64,000 nucleotides of DNA from Acorus gramineus (GCA_030737835.1 CM060853.1:18720895-18784894), one strand, 5' to 3'; positions 50,412-61,544 are shown, counted from the stretch's first letter. Translations and numbers: made by a program. The notes: generated from the sequence alone by a model not told the origin.

Positions 50412-50589
50412 CCACGTGTCACCGTTCTTAGCCACTATATATTTTGGCGGTTTAATATTTTTCTTTGGTCGGTCATACGTGTCACGATTTCATTGGGCAG
50501 GGTTTGACTTGGTTACATCGTAGGGCGGCCGCGGAAGAGTAATATAAGGTTTGGGCGGTTGTATACTTATGCGTATAAGTGACGTGTCA
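50412..50589. promoter_or_regulatory. cluster of ACGTGTC (ABRE/G-box-like) motifs
   Basis: CCACGTGTCACC (50412), TACGTGTCACG (50476) and GACGTGTCA (50581) occur within 178 bases, in a locally GC-richer stretch that also contains GCGGCCGC. ACGTGTC is the core bound by plant bZIP factors of the abscisic-acid response. The cluster is about 2.7 kb upstream of the PIP1 start, so a link to that gene is only a suggestion. Confidence 0.4.
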
Positions 50590-53194
50590 AAATATTGTAT
50601 TCTTATAATAAAATTATTATTAAAAATAAAATTTTGGATTTACTTTCTGATCCATCCATCGTTGGCAATGGGCCTACCCGGCCCAATGAAAATGAGTTGT
50701 CAGTCATGATTGAAACTCCCTTTTTATTTTAATTTTTTTTTTAAGGTTCTTGGTTGTGGCCCCACATGAGAAGGATAATATAAAATAAAAATCAGACCAT
50801 TTATCCCACAAAATAAATAAATAATAATAAATCAGACTATGTTGGTCCCAACTCCCAACCAATGGCAATCATGTTAGGTTCTCAAATGATGGAATCAAAA
50901 CTTGCTTTTGTAGAACAAGCCAATCAAAACATGCATGTTTTTATTTTATTACATTGTCATTCCTTTTTGTTTTTTTCTTTAACAAGATGCTCATCTCTTT
51001 CAAAAAAAAAAAAAAAAAAAACATCTCATTAAAGATAAAAGAATTAGAATAAATAAAGGAAAAAAACAAACCTTTAGCCTTTGCTTAAATTTTTTCTAGA
51101 AAATATTAATATTGTTATTGTGAGTCTATTTCAGAATTTGTATGCTCGCAACTTCAAACTAGATGAGAGAAAAAGAAGCACATTAAAGTACAAGAGAAAA
51201 AACAGAGCAAAAAAATTAATTAATGACCTCCCAGTTATAAAAGACATCGAATAAGAAAAATGTGTCGACACTTGCGATCCCCTCACTCCTTCATGCTTAA
51301 CCGCCCCCAATTTTGTTTGTGAATTGAGTGAAAGTTTCTTTTTGTTAATCAAGAAAATCTTTTTTTAAAAGTTGATAAATTATGTTTATGAGTTGAGTGA
51401 AAACTTTGTTTTAGTTTCTAATATAAAAAAAAATGATTTTTAAAGAACAAAAAAATGAGTTTTATGGGAATCTAATTTTATTAAGATATTTTATATAAAA
51501 TCATGATTTTTAGATGAATTTTTAAACGAACCCTTAATAAATCCATCATAGTACCATCCTCATTTTTCAAATTACATAACTCATGATAAGGCTGCCTTTG
51601 TAATCACTGACAACTATTGACTATATATTTGATTCTCTTACAACAATCCTTTTGTCCCTAAAAATACCAAACACTTCTTTTATCCATTGGAAACTGAGCA
51701 ATTAATTTATTATTATTATTTTAAAAAAGGGCCACTACAATAATCCATGGGCATGACCAAAAAATAAATAAATAGTATCCATAGGCAAGAATGTAATTTG
51801 ACAACCACGGAAATATAGACGTTGGCCACGTGCCCAACTTTATAAGACCACCACAATTTATTTCGAGCCCGTCACTTTCCGCAACGGTCATCTCTCTTTA
51901 TAATTTTTTTTTTAAAAAAAAGATCCCTGAAAACACTATAAAAAAAAAAAAACAAATGAATTAACTTAAGATATGCTTTGTGAATATTTAATGCAATGAT
52001 CAACTTTTTAAATACATATGAATACATTTTTTTTGTGAGAATCAACTCACAATAGTTAATTAATAGGTGAAAACACAATAATACATTAATTAAAAAGATC
52101 AAACGGTATTTTTGTCCCATCTTAATGAAAAATCAATCAAGAGATGTAAGTCTTCAAACTTCAGGTGATGGTTTTGTAGGTTCAAAAAATTTTGGAGTGT
52201 CCAAACACAATTTGTCTTTTTTTTATTTATTTATAAAAACATGTATATTATTTTAAAAAAATTTAAAAAACAAGTGTACACTATAAAAAAAAATAAAAAA
52301 TACTCCATGTAATTTATTTATTTATTTTCAGACCCACTGTTTCAACAGCGCAAAAAATTGTGGGGTTGGTCGTTCTGCGACTCTGTAATTCAGCCACATG
52401 TATCAAGTGATGAGCTATAAAGGAACCAAAAAGCCTTTTGTCATACATCCATCACTGGATTTATTCGTTGGAAAAAAAAAAAAAGTTAGAAAAGCCTTAC
52501 CACAGCTAAGATGAGTCACAAAGATGGTGACTTTTATATACTCCACTGAAAACTCAAATGCCAGGTCAAATTTGAAATAAATAAGGTTCAAATTCTCCCT
52601 GCTAAGATAATGATAAGAACAAAATTCCAAATCCTGCCCTCTCTAACCATTCCAGAATCATCCATGTAACAATGCAACATATTACCCAAATCACCCATTA
52701 AAAAGCCATATTTTCCGAGTCATGCTTTTTGATTAATTATAATTTTTTTTCAATTTTTACATATATACCCTCGTAACATTTAATGTTAGAACCTCAGTGC
52801 AAAAGTGCTCATAGAAAAATTTTAAGCCAGTGGATCCTTATGCGTTGGCTACACTTTATTTCTAATTTTTATTTTGACTGTTAAGAAAAGTAAAAAAAAA
52901 TGTCTTCCACTATTAAAACACACTCCAATGGTTAATTATAGCGGTTCACCCACTTAATGATGTATAAAAATAGAGTTTTTAACCATTGTTAGGATAGTGA
53001 TTAGAACTTAAAATTTTCAATATATTGGGATTTTTTACATGGATAATTTGATTTTACAGGGTGTATTGTATATTTTATTGATGGAAAGGTATATTGTACA
53101 TTAAATTAACTGAAATTTATAATGCACAGTTGAATAGAACCCCTTTCCTATTATTTATTTATTTATTCCTCCTCTCATCTCTATCTCTTCTATC

Positions 53195-53200
53195 TATAAA
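53195..53200 (+). promoter_or_regulatory. TATA box of the PIP1 gene
   Basis: TATAAA in CTATCTATAAAGCC, 94 bases upstream of the ATG at 53294. This would place transcription start near 53225-53232 and give a leader of about 65 bases. Confidence 0.7.
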
Positions 53201-53293
53201 GCCCCCCACCAGTCCTCATTCAACCCCATCAATAGAAACCTTTTCCACTGTGAGTTCTCATCATCCATTTTAAAGTTTCTAATTCAAAGAGAG

Positions 53294-54855
53294 ATGGAGG
53301 GGAAAGAAGAGGATGTGAGGTTGGGAGCAAACAAGTTCTCAGAGAGGCAACCCATAGGGACAGCAGCACAGAGTGATGACAAGGACTACAAGGAGCCGCC
53401 ACCAGCACCACTGTTTGAGCCAGGTGAGCTCAAGTCATGGTCTTTCTGGAGAGCTGGTATTGCAGAATTCATGGCCACCTTCCTCTTCCTCTACATCACC
53501 ATCCTCACTGTCATGGGTGTCAAGAGAGCCCCCTCCATGTGTGCCTCTGTGGGCATCCAAGGCATTGCTTGGGCCTTTGGTGGCATGATCTTTGCCCTTG
53601 TCTATTGCACTGCTGGGATCTCTGGTGAGTCTCCCCTCCTTTCAATAGAAAAAAGCTTTAATTTTTATAGATCTTTATTACCCAATATAAAATTCCCTTG
53701 AAAAACTTCAGTTTGGGTTGGTTTTAAATACTTCTTTTAATGAAAAATTGGCAGGAGGACACATCAACCCTGCAGTGACCTTTGGGTTGCTGTTGGCAAG
53801 GAAGCTCTCCCTCACAAGGGCTGTGTTTTACATGGTGATGCAGTGTTTGGGTGCCATATGTGGTGCTGGTGTTGTGAAGGGGTTCCAGACAGGACCCTAT
53901 GAGAGGAACCTTGGTGGAGTCAACTTTGTTGCACCTGGGTACACCAAGGGATCAGGTTTGGGTGCTGAGATTGTAGGCACCTTTGTTCTTGTTTACACTG
54001 TCTTCTCTGCCACTGATGCCAAGAGGAATGCAAGAGACTCCCATGTCCCTGTGAGTAAACCTCCTCACATGAATTTAATGTTTGTTGATGAATTTGGTGT
54101 GATTTTGCGGATCTATTGGGTTGTTCTATAATTTGTTTAGAATTTTGAGTTTGGTTTGGAAATTCATTTTAGGCATGGGTACTATTGGATTTCACTGCTT
54201 CACTACAGTGAACATGTGATTCACATTATTGGATCCATTTATAACTGTGTCAGGGATAATTTCCCCCCTTGTGTGTTTCTTGATTTCCCAGTTTTACAGA
54301 CCAATTTATTATTTTAAGTGCTCTTCATTGGATTCCCTCTTCCTTACCTGCTTTGTTTCAGTAAAACCTTTCCTTTATTGAATTTGACTTTGATTCTCTG
54401 ATTAACATTTTAAAGTATAATAAGTAAACTCACTATTAATGTACATACACATACTGAACTTCCACTGTATGCTTTTGCTTTTCCAATCAAATTTTCTCTA
54501 AAATTTATATTTTGGTTTGAATGAACAGATCCTTGCACCCCTCCCCATTGGGTTTGCTGTGTTCCTGGTTCACCTGGCCACAATCCCCATCACTGGCACT
54601 GGCATCAACCCTGCAAGGAGTCTTGGAGCTGCCATCATCTTCAACAAACACAGGGGCTGGGAAGACCATGTAAGCATAGAAAAAAGAACAGTCATTCCAA
54701 ATTTTTATTTCAGTTTTAAAGAAGAAATACTAATATAGTCTTCTGGTTTTGTTCCACAGTGGATTTTCTGGGTGGGTCCTTTCATTGGAGCTGCCCTGGC
54801 TGCAATCTACCACCAGATAGTCATCAGAGCCATCCCATTCAAGCCCAGGTCTTGA
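53294..54855 (+). CDS. PIP1: PIP1-subfamily plasma-membrane aquaporin, 4 exons
   Basis: Exons: 53294-53624, 53755-54050, 54529-54669, 54760-54855; 287 aa, the usual PIP1 length, with the usual three introns. The long N-terminal tail [20 protein letters not shown] is diagnostic of PIP1 rather than PIP2, as is the short C-terminus ending PFKPRS. Six membrane segments and two pore half-helices are present: HINPAVTF (NPA at 115-117) and GINPARS (NPA at 236-238, with the selectivity-filter Arg239). [11 protein letters not shown] and the loop-D region are intact, and Cys83 in loop A, which links PIP subunits, is present. The protein forms tetramers in the plasma membrane that conduct water and, for many PIP1 proteins, CO2 or other small solutes; PIP1 often needs PIP2 partners to reach the membrane. 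Nothing suggests a defect. Which PIP1 paralogue this is cannot be told. Confidence 0.97.
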
Positions 54856-55330
54856 AAAGTTTCTTTAGTTGCTGGTTGTTGTTGTTGTTGGTGCTTCTGA
54901 TGTGGTCTTCATCATTGTCCACTCCACTGATACTTGTTTTTTGAGTTCTTTATCTGGTCTTAATGTGGGTTCTTTGCTTTTTCCCTTCAAATGTACTCCA
55001 GTGTTAATGTTGCTTGTTATTATGTGTGTAAATTAAGTTATGGTTGTCTAGACTTCTTGAAGCTTGGAAAGATTATCCATTTTCAAATCTATTGCAACTT
55101 GTAAATTCAGTATTGCTCTCTCTGACACAATTTTACCCAGAGGCACAAATGGATGTTTGGGTTCTTTTTTAATATTTTGCACAAGTAACTCGACCATCAT
55201 TTAGAAAAACCTTATATTCACATAATCGCCCACGAACCTTGAGCATTAGTTAAGCCCAAAAAATTTAAACTTGAAAACTATGGAGAGATAATCCACACCT
55301 CTAGTAGTCAAACCCAAACGGGTTAAATTT
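54856..55330. other. 3' flank of PIP1
   Basis: The region has GTT repeats just after the stop and then T-rich sequence expected to carry the polyadenylation site. No other gene is visible. Confidence 0.4.
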
Positions 55331-55332
55331 CA

Positions 55333-55427
55333 GGGGTGCAACAGAAGAACTTTCTAGGAGATCACTCATCCTAGCAATACTCTCAACTAATTATGCTCAC
55401 ATGGGATCTGGTATATTAGTGCATGAA
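55333..55427 (-). mobile_element. 5S-rRNA-like segment, probably part of a Cassandra-type TRIM LTR fossil
   Basis: Read on the minus strand, the segment follows the plant 5S rRNA order: a remnant of the 5' half, then the box-C region (CTAGGATGAGTGATCTCC) and a 3' end TTGCACCCC. The match runs over roughly 95 bases and is shorter than the 120-base gene. Cassandra TRIM retrotransposons are known to carry 5S-like sequence in their LTRs, and sequence beyond the 3' end (about 55200-55330) could be the rest of such an LTR. It is old and broken; no second LTR was identified. A dispersed 5S pseudogene or a 5S-derived SINE is the alternative. Confidence 0.6.
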
Positions 55428-56436
55428 TAAAATAAAATAAAGAATCATTGTAACCCTCATAGAGAGCAACTACCACAATCCTCTGGACCTGATGTTTAAT
55501 GGTCTCAGGTTATACTAATGGCATTTAAAGATCAGACAAGTGTATACTTGATATGCTGCAGTTCCGCACATGGTTTTCGGTTGGGGAATCCAAAATGAGT
55601 TTCATTGGAATGTCTGCTGGACTCATGGAGGAAAGCATGTAAGAGAGGATGACAATTCTGTATTCATTCACCAAAGAAGACACACATATATCTTACATAT
55701 TATATAGTGAGATGATGATAAGATGTTAGAGTGTGAGGTGGCTCTTTATGGTGGGTGGGACCTAACACACCAGATACCACCATAAGCCCCCTTCACATGG
55801 TCTGTTGAAAAAAAAAAATCAATAAAAAAATAAAAACAAGCCTGGAAAGAGTCATGGGTTCTGGTGGTTTTCCTTTCCACCTTCACTTTTTAATTTTTCC
55901 TTCAATTGGAAGTAGTAGAGATGAAATGCCAGACCAATTCACAGCATTGAGAAGAGTAATGATTGAGATCATTTGGTTGGTGGTGTGGAGGGGCCACTTA
56001 AGACACCCAAAAATACACTTCCAGGTTGTAAGCTCACATGACTCCCTTCCTTTAACACCCAACAATGGACCTTACTTATCTTTAGAACAAAGCTTCCAAA
56101 CACTTTATCAGCTAAAAACTATTAACTATTCTTTGTCTAAGTATACCACTACGTAGGGTATTGTAATATCTATGAATTTAATCTATTTTTATCTTTGGAA
56201 ACTTAATATGTTCGACTTATTATATGAACCACTTTTAACTTTAGCTGGTATTCCATATTTTTATACCTATTCTTTTAAATTAAATATCAATTTTGTCCTT
56301 AAGGAAATGTGTGGTTACATACAAGTTGATAGAGATGTGATTGATGCACTTTTTTTTTCCATTAATACTAATATAAATCTTAATTCCGTCTCTCATGTGT
56401 ACTAGTTAAATCATAGTTTGAGGAACAAAAAAAAAA

Positions 56437-57303
56437 AGTTATTTAGTTTCTGCTTCTGTAAAACAAGTGAATTATTGAAAACCTTTTACAAAAAAATGAT
56501 TTTATTATTAACCCCTTATAAAGTTATTACATCTTATTAAAAAAACACAATAATTTAAGGTTATTTAGTTTCTGTCACTTCTAAATAGATAAATTATTAA
56601 AAAAAACCCTCAAAATAATAATTATTATTATAAAACCCCTTAAATTTTTGGATTGCATTAATGTCTCTTCTCTTATTGAAACCATTAAAAAATGATACAT
56701 AGAAATACTACATCATTAAATGTGGATTCTATTCCAATATAACTTCTTCATCCAAATGACCCGCTTACTAAATATCAATAAATTACAGTTTATTTTGGCA
56801 TTTATTAAACACAAATACATAAATATATATATAAATACATAAATATATGACATGATATGATTAATAAAAAAAAAATAGTACAATTGGTATATAATTGTAT
56901 GAAATGGTCTGAAATAGAATAAAATAACACGATTAGTATAATATGGTATATAATAGTACGATTACCAAATGATATGAACGATGTTACATCATACGAGATG
57001 CACGAAATTTGTAAGAATTTTAAGAAATTGAATGGAAGGGGTTTTAAATAATTTGTCTATTTTAAAGGGGGCGGAAACTATATAATAATTTGTATTTGAG
57101 GGGTCCCAAAATGATAATGCATATTTGGATGGGGTTTTAAATAATGTATCTATTTAGAAGGGGTGAAGACTAAATAACCATAAATATTTGGATTTTTTAA
57201 TAAGTTGTAATGACTTTGTAAGGGGTTAATAATAAAATCATTTTTTTTTGTAAGAGATTTTCAATAATTCACTTATTTTACAGGGTTTGAAAACTAAAAA
57301 ACC
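56437..57303. mobile_element. foldback element with arms of about 200-290 bp
   Basis: The left arm (56437 to about 56650) and right arm (about 57010-57303) are reverse complements: AAGTGAATTATTGAAAA (left) against TTTTCAATAATTCACTT (right), and GATTTTATTATTAACCCC against GGGGTTAATAATAAAATC. Each arm is itself built of two related units of roughly 110 bp beginning GTTATTTAGT. The centre (56650-57010) has no coding capacity. This is a non-autonomous foldback DNA element. Confidence 0.75.
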
Positions 57304-57685
57304 AAAAAAAAAATTCTGATAACAAAGATGTTCCTAACATATTTGTCATCAAATGATATTAAAATACTATTTCAACTTTATATCATGATTGTATCACTCA
57401 ATGTATCACTGCCAAAGGGAATCAGTGATGATTCTGCATTCTCTTTCATTAACTGGTTGTATCTACCCTTGTCTTCTTCTTCTTCTTCTTCTTTAACACA
57501 GGCTCTTAATAGTCTTCCAGAATAGAGGAAAAAATAGGAAATAGGAGGGGAATAAAGGAGGGGAATAAAGAATCCAAGTGGGGTCTCACTAATGACCGAC
57601 CAAGCTGTGCATTAGGTGGGGAGGCTTTGGAAAGCTACAGGATTTTGATGAGGTTCAATGTTGATTTTCTTGTTATGTAATAGGG

Positions 57686-57853
57686 TTATTAAATTGTGAT
57701 AAGAGAGTCCGTGATGATGATGTTTTGTATTTATAATTGTATGTCTCTGTTTTTAAGCCCCTTAATATTGTTTATTAAATTGTGATAAGAGAGTCAGTGA
57801 TAATGATGTTTTGTATTTATAATTGTTTGTCTGTTTTTAAGCCCTCTTAATAG
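57686..57853. repeat. 86-bp tandem duplication
   Basis: The unit beginning TTATTAAATTGTGATAAGAG at 57686 is repeated from 57772 with only a few differences. The high identity suggests a recent duplication. No coding content is seen. Confidence 0.85.
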
Positions 57854-58667
57854 GTAAGTGGAGTCTTAAGTGGTGCTATTTATTATTGAAATATTAGACG
57901 TCCACACACAAAATGAATAGACGAAGGACATCATTTATAGGGTGTCCGGGATATACTAATTTTTATTTTGAAATAAACTTATCCTTTCGTGGAAATTAAT
58001 AGAATAAGTATGAGATTGGTTCACCCTCCATTCTCACCATTCTTAACTATTATTGTTAAAACAAACTGATGTCATGAAAACCCTACCTGCATTATATAAT
58101 AGTATCTACTGAAGAAAATGAATAAGAAGTAAATTTTTTCCATTGGACATCCTGGGGTTCATGTAAAACAAAAGGAATGAATATTTTTTCTCTCCGTTAT
58201 CTGTCTCGATCTTTTTATTATTATTAGAAGAGATAGGATTTTTTTTCTTCTATAGAAGTTTTTTTATTACATGCACAAACAACTAAAAAACTAATAAAAG
58301 AATTATCATTTACCAGTGACCCAATATTCCTTTACTTTACTCGTTTTCCATTCAAGACTATACACCATGTAAAAATGTCTCCACCGAATACATCAGTTAA
58401 GACATATACGCCCATAAATATGATGCCGAGATTCTCTGTAGATCTTTGAATTCAAATTTGTTTTCCTTCTTTTTACCCCAAGATCGAATTAATGCAACAT
58501 TAGAGATGATGAGTCACTCAATTCTTACCTAGATGTTTATTTGATAGGGTGGGAAATACGTGACAATTGTGGTTGCTCGTCACCTAGGTGTTTCAGTTAT
58601 GTGGTGTTTTATCATTGTCATTTTGAGGTTCAACTAATTATACACATCATACATCATCATGCACCAC

Positions 58668-58795
58668 CACTCGCATAGCGCGAGTTGGTCGAGATGCACA
58701 CACCCTCGTTCCAAGAGGTCACGGGTTCAAACCCGATTATCCCCATGTGGGTGTGTTAGCCCCTTGAGGGCCTGTTATACCAAAAATGTCCCCCA
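58668..58795 (+). mobile_element. tRNA-derived SINE
   Basis: Box A-like TAGCGCGAGTTGG (58676-58688) is followed 35 bases later by an excellent box B, GGGTTCAAACCC (58723-58734). A tRNA-unrelated tail (GTGGGTGTGTTAGCCCC) follows and ends near an ATACCAAAAATG. This is the layout of a plant tRNA-derived SINE. The 5' end and target duplications are not certain. Confidence 0.7.
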
Positions 58796-58808
58796 GCCCA
58801 ATTATTTT

Positions 58809-59002
58809 AGTACACTGTTAATATTTTTTAATACATTGTTAAGTATCTCAAGTACACTGTGAACACTCCTTAATACATAGTTAACCTTCACATAAAATGC
58901 AATCTGCTCAATTATTTCAGTACACTGTAAACACTACCAAGTATGTTGTTTAGTATCTCAAATACATGATCAACACTCTTCAGTACATTGTTAACCTTTG
59001 CA
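58809..59002. repeat. two-level minisatellite: eight 21-bp units in two blocks
   Basis: Block 1 (58809-58892) and block 2 (58919-59002) each contain four units of exactly 21 bases. Odd units begin AGTACACTGT-like and even units AATACATTGTT-like. Unit n of block 1 best matches unit n of block 2 (units 2 and 6 both end GTATCTCA), so a four-unit block was duplicated as a whole with a 110-base offset. The spacer before each block also matches (CAATTATTT). Confidence 0.85.
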
Positions 59003-59989
59003 TAATTAGGACTTGGGAGAAAGCATTTTTTGGTATTTTTAAACAACATTCGACTAGAGAGACCTAAAGATGATTTTTTACTGCCTTAAGGACCTTAAAA
59101 AAATAATAGATGGGTGATCACATAGTCCCTAATTAATTTTCACAAAAATAAAATATACACTCCGTTGAATTTAACGAATGCTTTTTTACATTCTTCATGG
59201 ATAGAATATATACACATGGTATAATATATACTCTGTTAAGAGATTTTATATAATGTGGAAGGACTGAATAATTTCATGTGAATCAAGAACATGGGGTAGA
59301 AGCCAACGGAATAAGTGTGTAATGGATTGATAGATGGGTGAACAGTCATGCTGGGATTTCTGAATGGAAAGAATGAAGGGAGGGGGATCAGGGAGAACAA
59401 TTTGACAATAACATAAGGTACAGAGATTAGACTCAGAATTTTTGCAAGCAAAAGTTGCAAGAACATTCAGGAAAGGAGGTTTGAGGATGAGCTTTAAATG
59501 GTTGAGGCTTGCCAAGAAGTAATTCATGACACCTTGGTTGAGCTGGATTTTATGAAGAAAAGATTATTTGAAATTTTTTTGTTGGATAATAGAGGAATCC
59601 CCCGTAATAACTGGTCTTACGATGGAATTAGATAAGTTACCTTTACCTGTGTACCCTCAAACCCATAAAAATACACATGGGTTAAGTCAGAGTTAAGACT
59701 CAACCACTTATGGGTATTATTTAAATTTTTTGAAGGAATGATTTGTGATTTTTTTTTGGTTGAATGTGTGTGTTTTATGTAATGAAAGAAATACATGTTT
59801 CAATGAATTATATGGACCATCCTATAAGAAATGTAAAGAATCATTGCTTAATATAATGAAATAAATACTTCACTATGAACATATGATTTCATGCGGTTTT
59901 ATAAATAAGGATTGCATTAACAGGCTTGAGGGGGCATTATAATTTGCTGGGACTCACGTTGATGGTCGCTCATGAACAAGATGGTTGGT

Positions 59990-60470
59990 ACTTACTCGTT
60001 ATCGGTTCTTGTGCAAGAAACTTTCAGACGTCAAGGTAGAATGGGCTCACCCGTGATGCATTCTTGGTGAGTTCAATATCACTCAGGTTTTCGAATGGGA
60101 GGAACGGGGATGGTGCAGCCACGCACGCCATGGATTTCTTCTCTGAATGGACACCTTGATCTCCTAGTCTTGAATGCCTTGGCAAAGCTTGATCGCATCT
60201 TGATCGGTCCAGACTGGGAAGGCAACAAAATAATTCCCTTCTTGCTCTACCAGGGGTCCTGCCTTGGTCGACTTCGGACTTATCTCAAAAATGCGCGCCG
60301 TTCAGATTCGAAGCGTGGTGGCTTAAATGTGAAGATCTCGAGGAAATTGTGGGTAATAGCTAGTCGGGCTTTGTCGGTGGCCTCGCAAATGCACGGTGGA
60401 TGGCGTTTAAGTTATGAAAATTAAAGCAGAGCGACTTCTGAAAAAATGGGGGCAGGTAGAAATGTGAGGG
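59990..60470 (+). pseudogene. L1-type LINE ORF2 remnant (endonuclease C-terminal part)
   Basis: Three segments match the plant L1 endonuclease and the linker after it: GRNGDGAATHAMDFFSEW (about 60100-60153), LAKLDRILIGPDWE (60179-60220) and PFRFEAWWLKCEDLEEIV (60298-60351). The first and third share one frame and the second lies in another, so at least two frameshifts separate them; stop codons occur as well. The 109-codon open frame at 60095-60424 is therefore not a real gene. No reverse-transcriptase part is visible downstream, where MITEs begin at 60498. Confidence 0.7.
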
Positions 60471-60497
60471 GACGAGGAGATAAAAAGGATTGGATTG

Positions 60498-60746
60498 AGG
60501 CCCCGTTTTAATGTGAAACTGCATTTGGATGTGAGGTTAAAATGTTAACATTTTAAAAATCTTGTGTTTGAAACTCAGTTTTTGAAAAACGTTATTTTAT
60601 TAGTTTCTTAACTACAAAATTTTTTTGCCTAAAAAAGAAGATGATAGTTTAAAAAACTAAACGCTGAAAATTTATTTGAACTGAGTTTGAAAATTTTTAG
60701 CTTTTCAAACACGGAATTTAGCTAAACTCATATCCAAGCGAGGCCT
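60498..60746. mobile_element. MITE copy A, AGGCC ends
   Basis: The left end AGGCCCCGTTTT with TTGGATGTGAGG a little inside pairs with the right end CTCATATCCAAGCGAGGCCT. The interior has AAACTCAGTTTTTGAAAAAC and a matching inverted stretch. First of three related neighbours. Confidence 0.65.
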
Positions 60747-60753
60747 GAGTTTA

Positions 60754-60985
60754 AGGCCCTGTTTGGATATGAGATTAAATAGATTATGTGTTTGAAAAAT
60801 TAAAAATTCTCAAACTCTGATCCAAACACATTTTCAATGTTTAACTTTTCAAACCACCATTTTCATTTTTTATGTTAAAAAATCTTGCAAGCTAATAAAA
60901 CAATGTTTTTCAAAAGTTGAGTTTGAAACACAAGATTCTTATAATTTTAGCATTTCAGCCTTATATTCAAAGGCAACTTAAGTAA
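60754..60985. mobile_element. MITE copy B, AGGCC ends
   Basis: Begins AGGCCCTGTTTGGATATGAG, only 7 bases after copy A ends, and ends near TATTCAAAGGCAACTTAA. It shares interior words with A and C (AAACACAAGATTCTTA inverted). Sequence at 60986-61142 is a further partial relative. Confidence 0.6.
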
Positions 60986-61142
60986 ATTCTGAGTTTGAAA
61001 AACGAAAAATTCTCAAACTCGGATCTAAACACATTTTCAATGTTTTGCTTTTCAAACCACCATCTTCATTTTTAAGATAAAAAAATCTTACAATTGAAAA
61101 GCTAATAAATCAACGATTTTCAGAAGCTGTGTTTCATGATTA

Positions 61143-61378
61143 AGGTTATGTTTGGATGTGAAATTGAAACGCTAAGAATCTTAGAATCTTGTGTTTCAAA
61201 CTCAGATTTTGAAAAACATTATTTTATTATATTTTCAACCACAAGATTTTTTATCCTAGAAAAGGAAGATAGTGTTTTGAAAAGCTAAACACTGAAAATC
61301 TTTAGCTTTTTAAATGCAGAATTCACCTAAACTCATATCTAAACAGAACATTTTAACCTAACATCCAAACGCAACCAG
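61143..61378. mobile_element. MITE copy C, GGTTATGTTTGGATG ends
   Basis: The left end AAGGTTATGTTTGGATGTGA and right end CATCCAAACGCAACC are inverted repeats. The interior matches copy A (AAACTCAGATTTTGAAAAAC; GCTAAACACTGAAAATCT). Confidence 0.65.
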
Positions 61379-61544
61379 AATATAAGCGTCACTTGATGCA
61401 CTCATAAACATCGCGACACTTTATTGGACTTTGGACTTAGAGTGATCATGAGTGGGCCGGGCCATCCATAACAAATGGACTGGTTTCCATCAGAATTGAA
61501 CCACGTGTTCTAACACGGTGAATTTGCTTCTTGTTATCATGCAT

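Larger units (their letters stand above)
45960..53190. other. 7.2-kb AT-rich spacer upstream of the PIP1 gene
   Basis: No gene could be supported. It holds a purine-rich tract (46780-46920) followed by a pyrimidine tract and T21 (47032-47052), a chain of short AT-rich MITE-like copies, a cluster of ACGT-core motifs near 50.4-50.6 kb, and much low-complexity sequence. Confidence 0.6.

Noticed and set aside
55333-55427. Functional 5S rRNA gene
   Set aside because: It is shorter than 5S rRNA, diverged in the first half and single, not in a tandem array.
58668-58795. Functional tRNA gene
   Set aside because: The boxes fit, but no closed cloverleaf with a matching acceptor stem could be drawn, and a SINE tail follows.
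60095-60424. 109-codon open frame as a novel protein gene
   Set aside because: It spans pieces of L1 LINE endonuclease that lie in more than one frame, so it is a relic.
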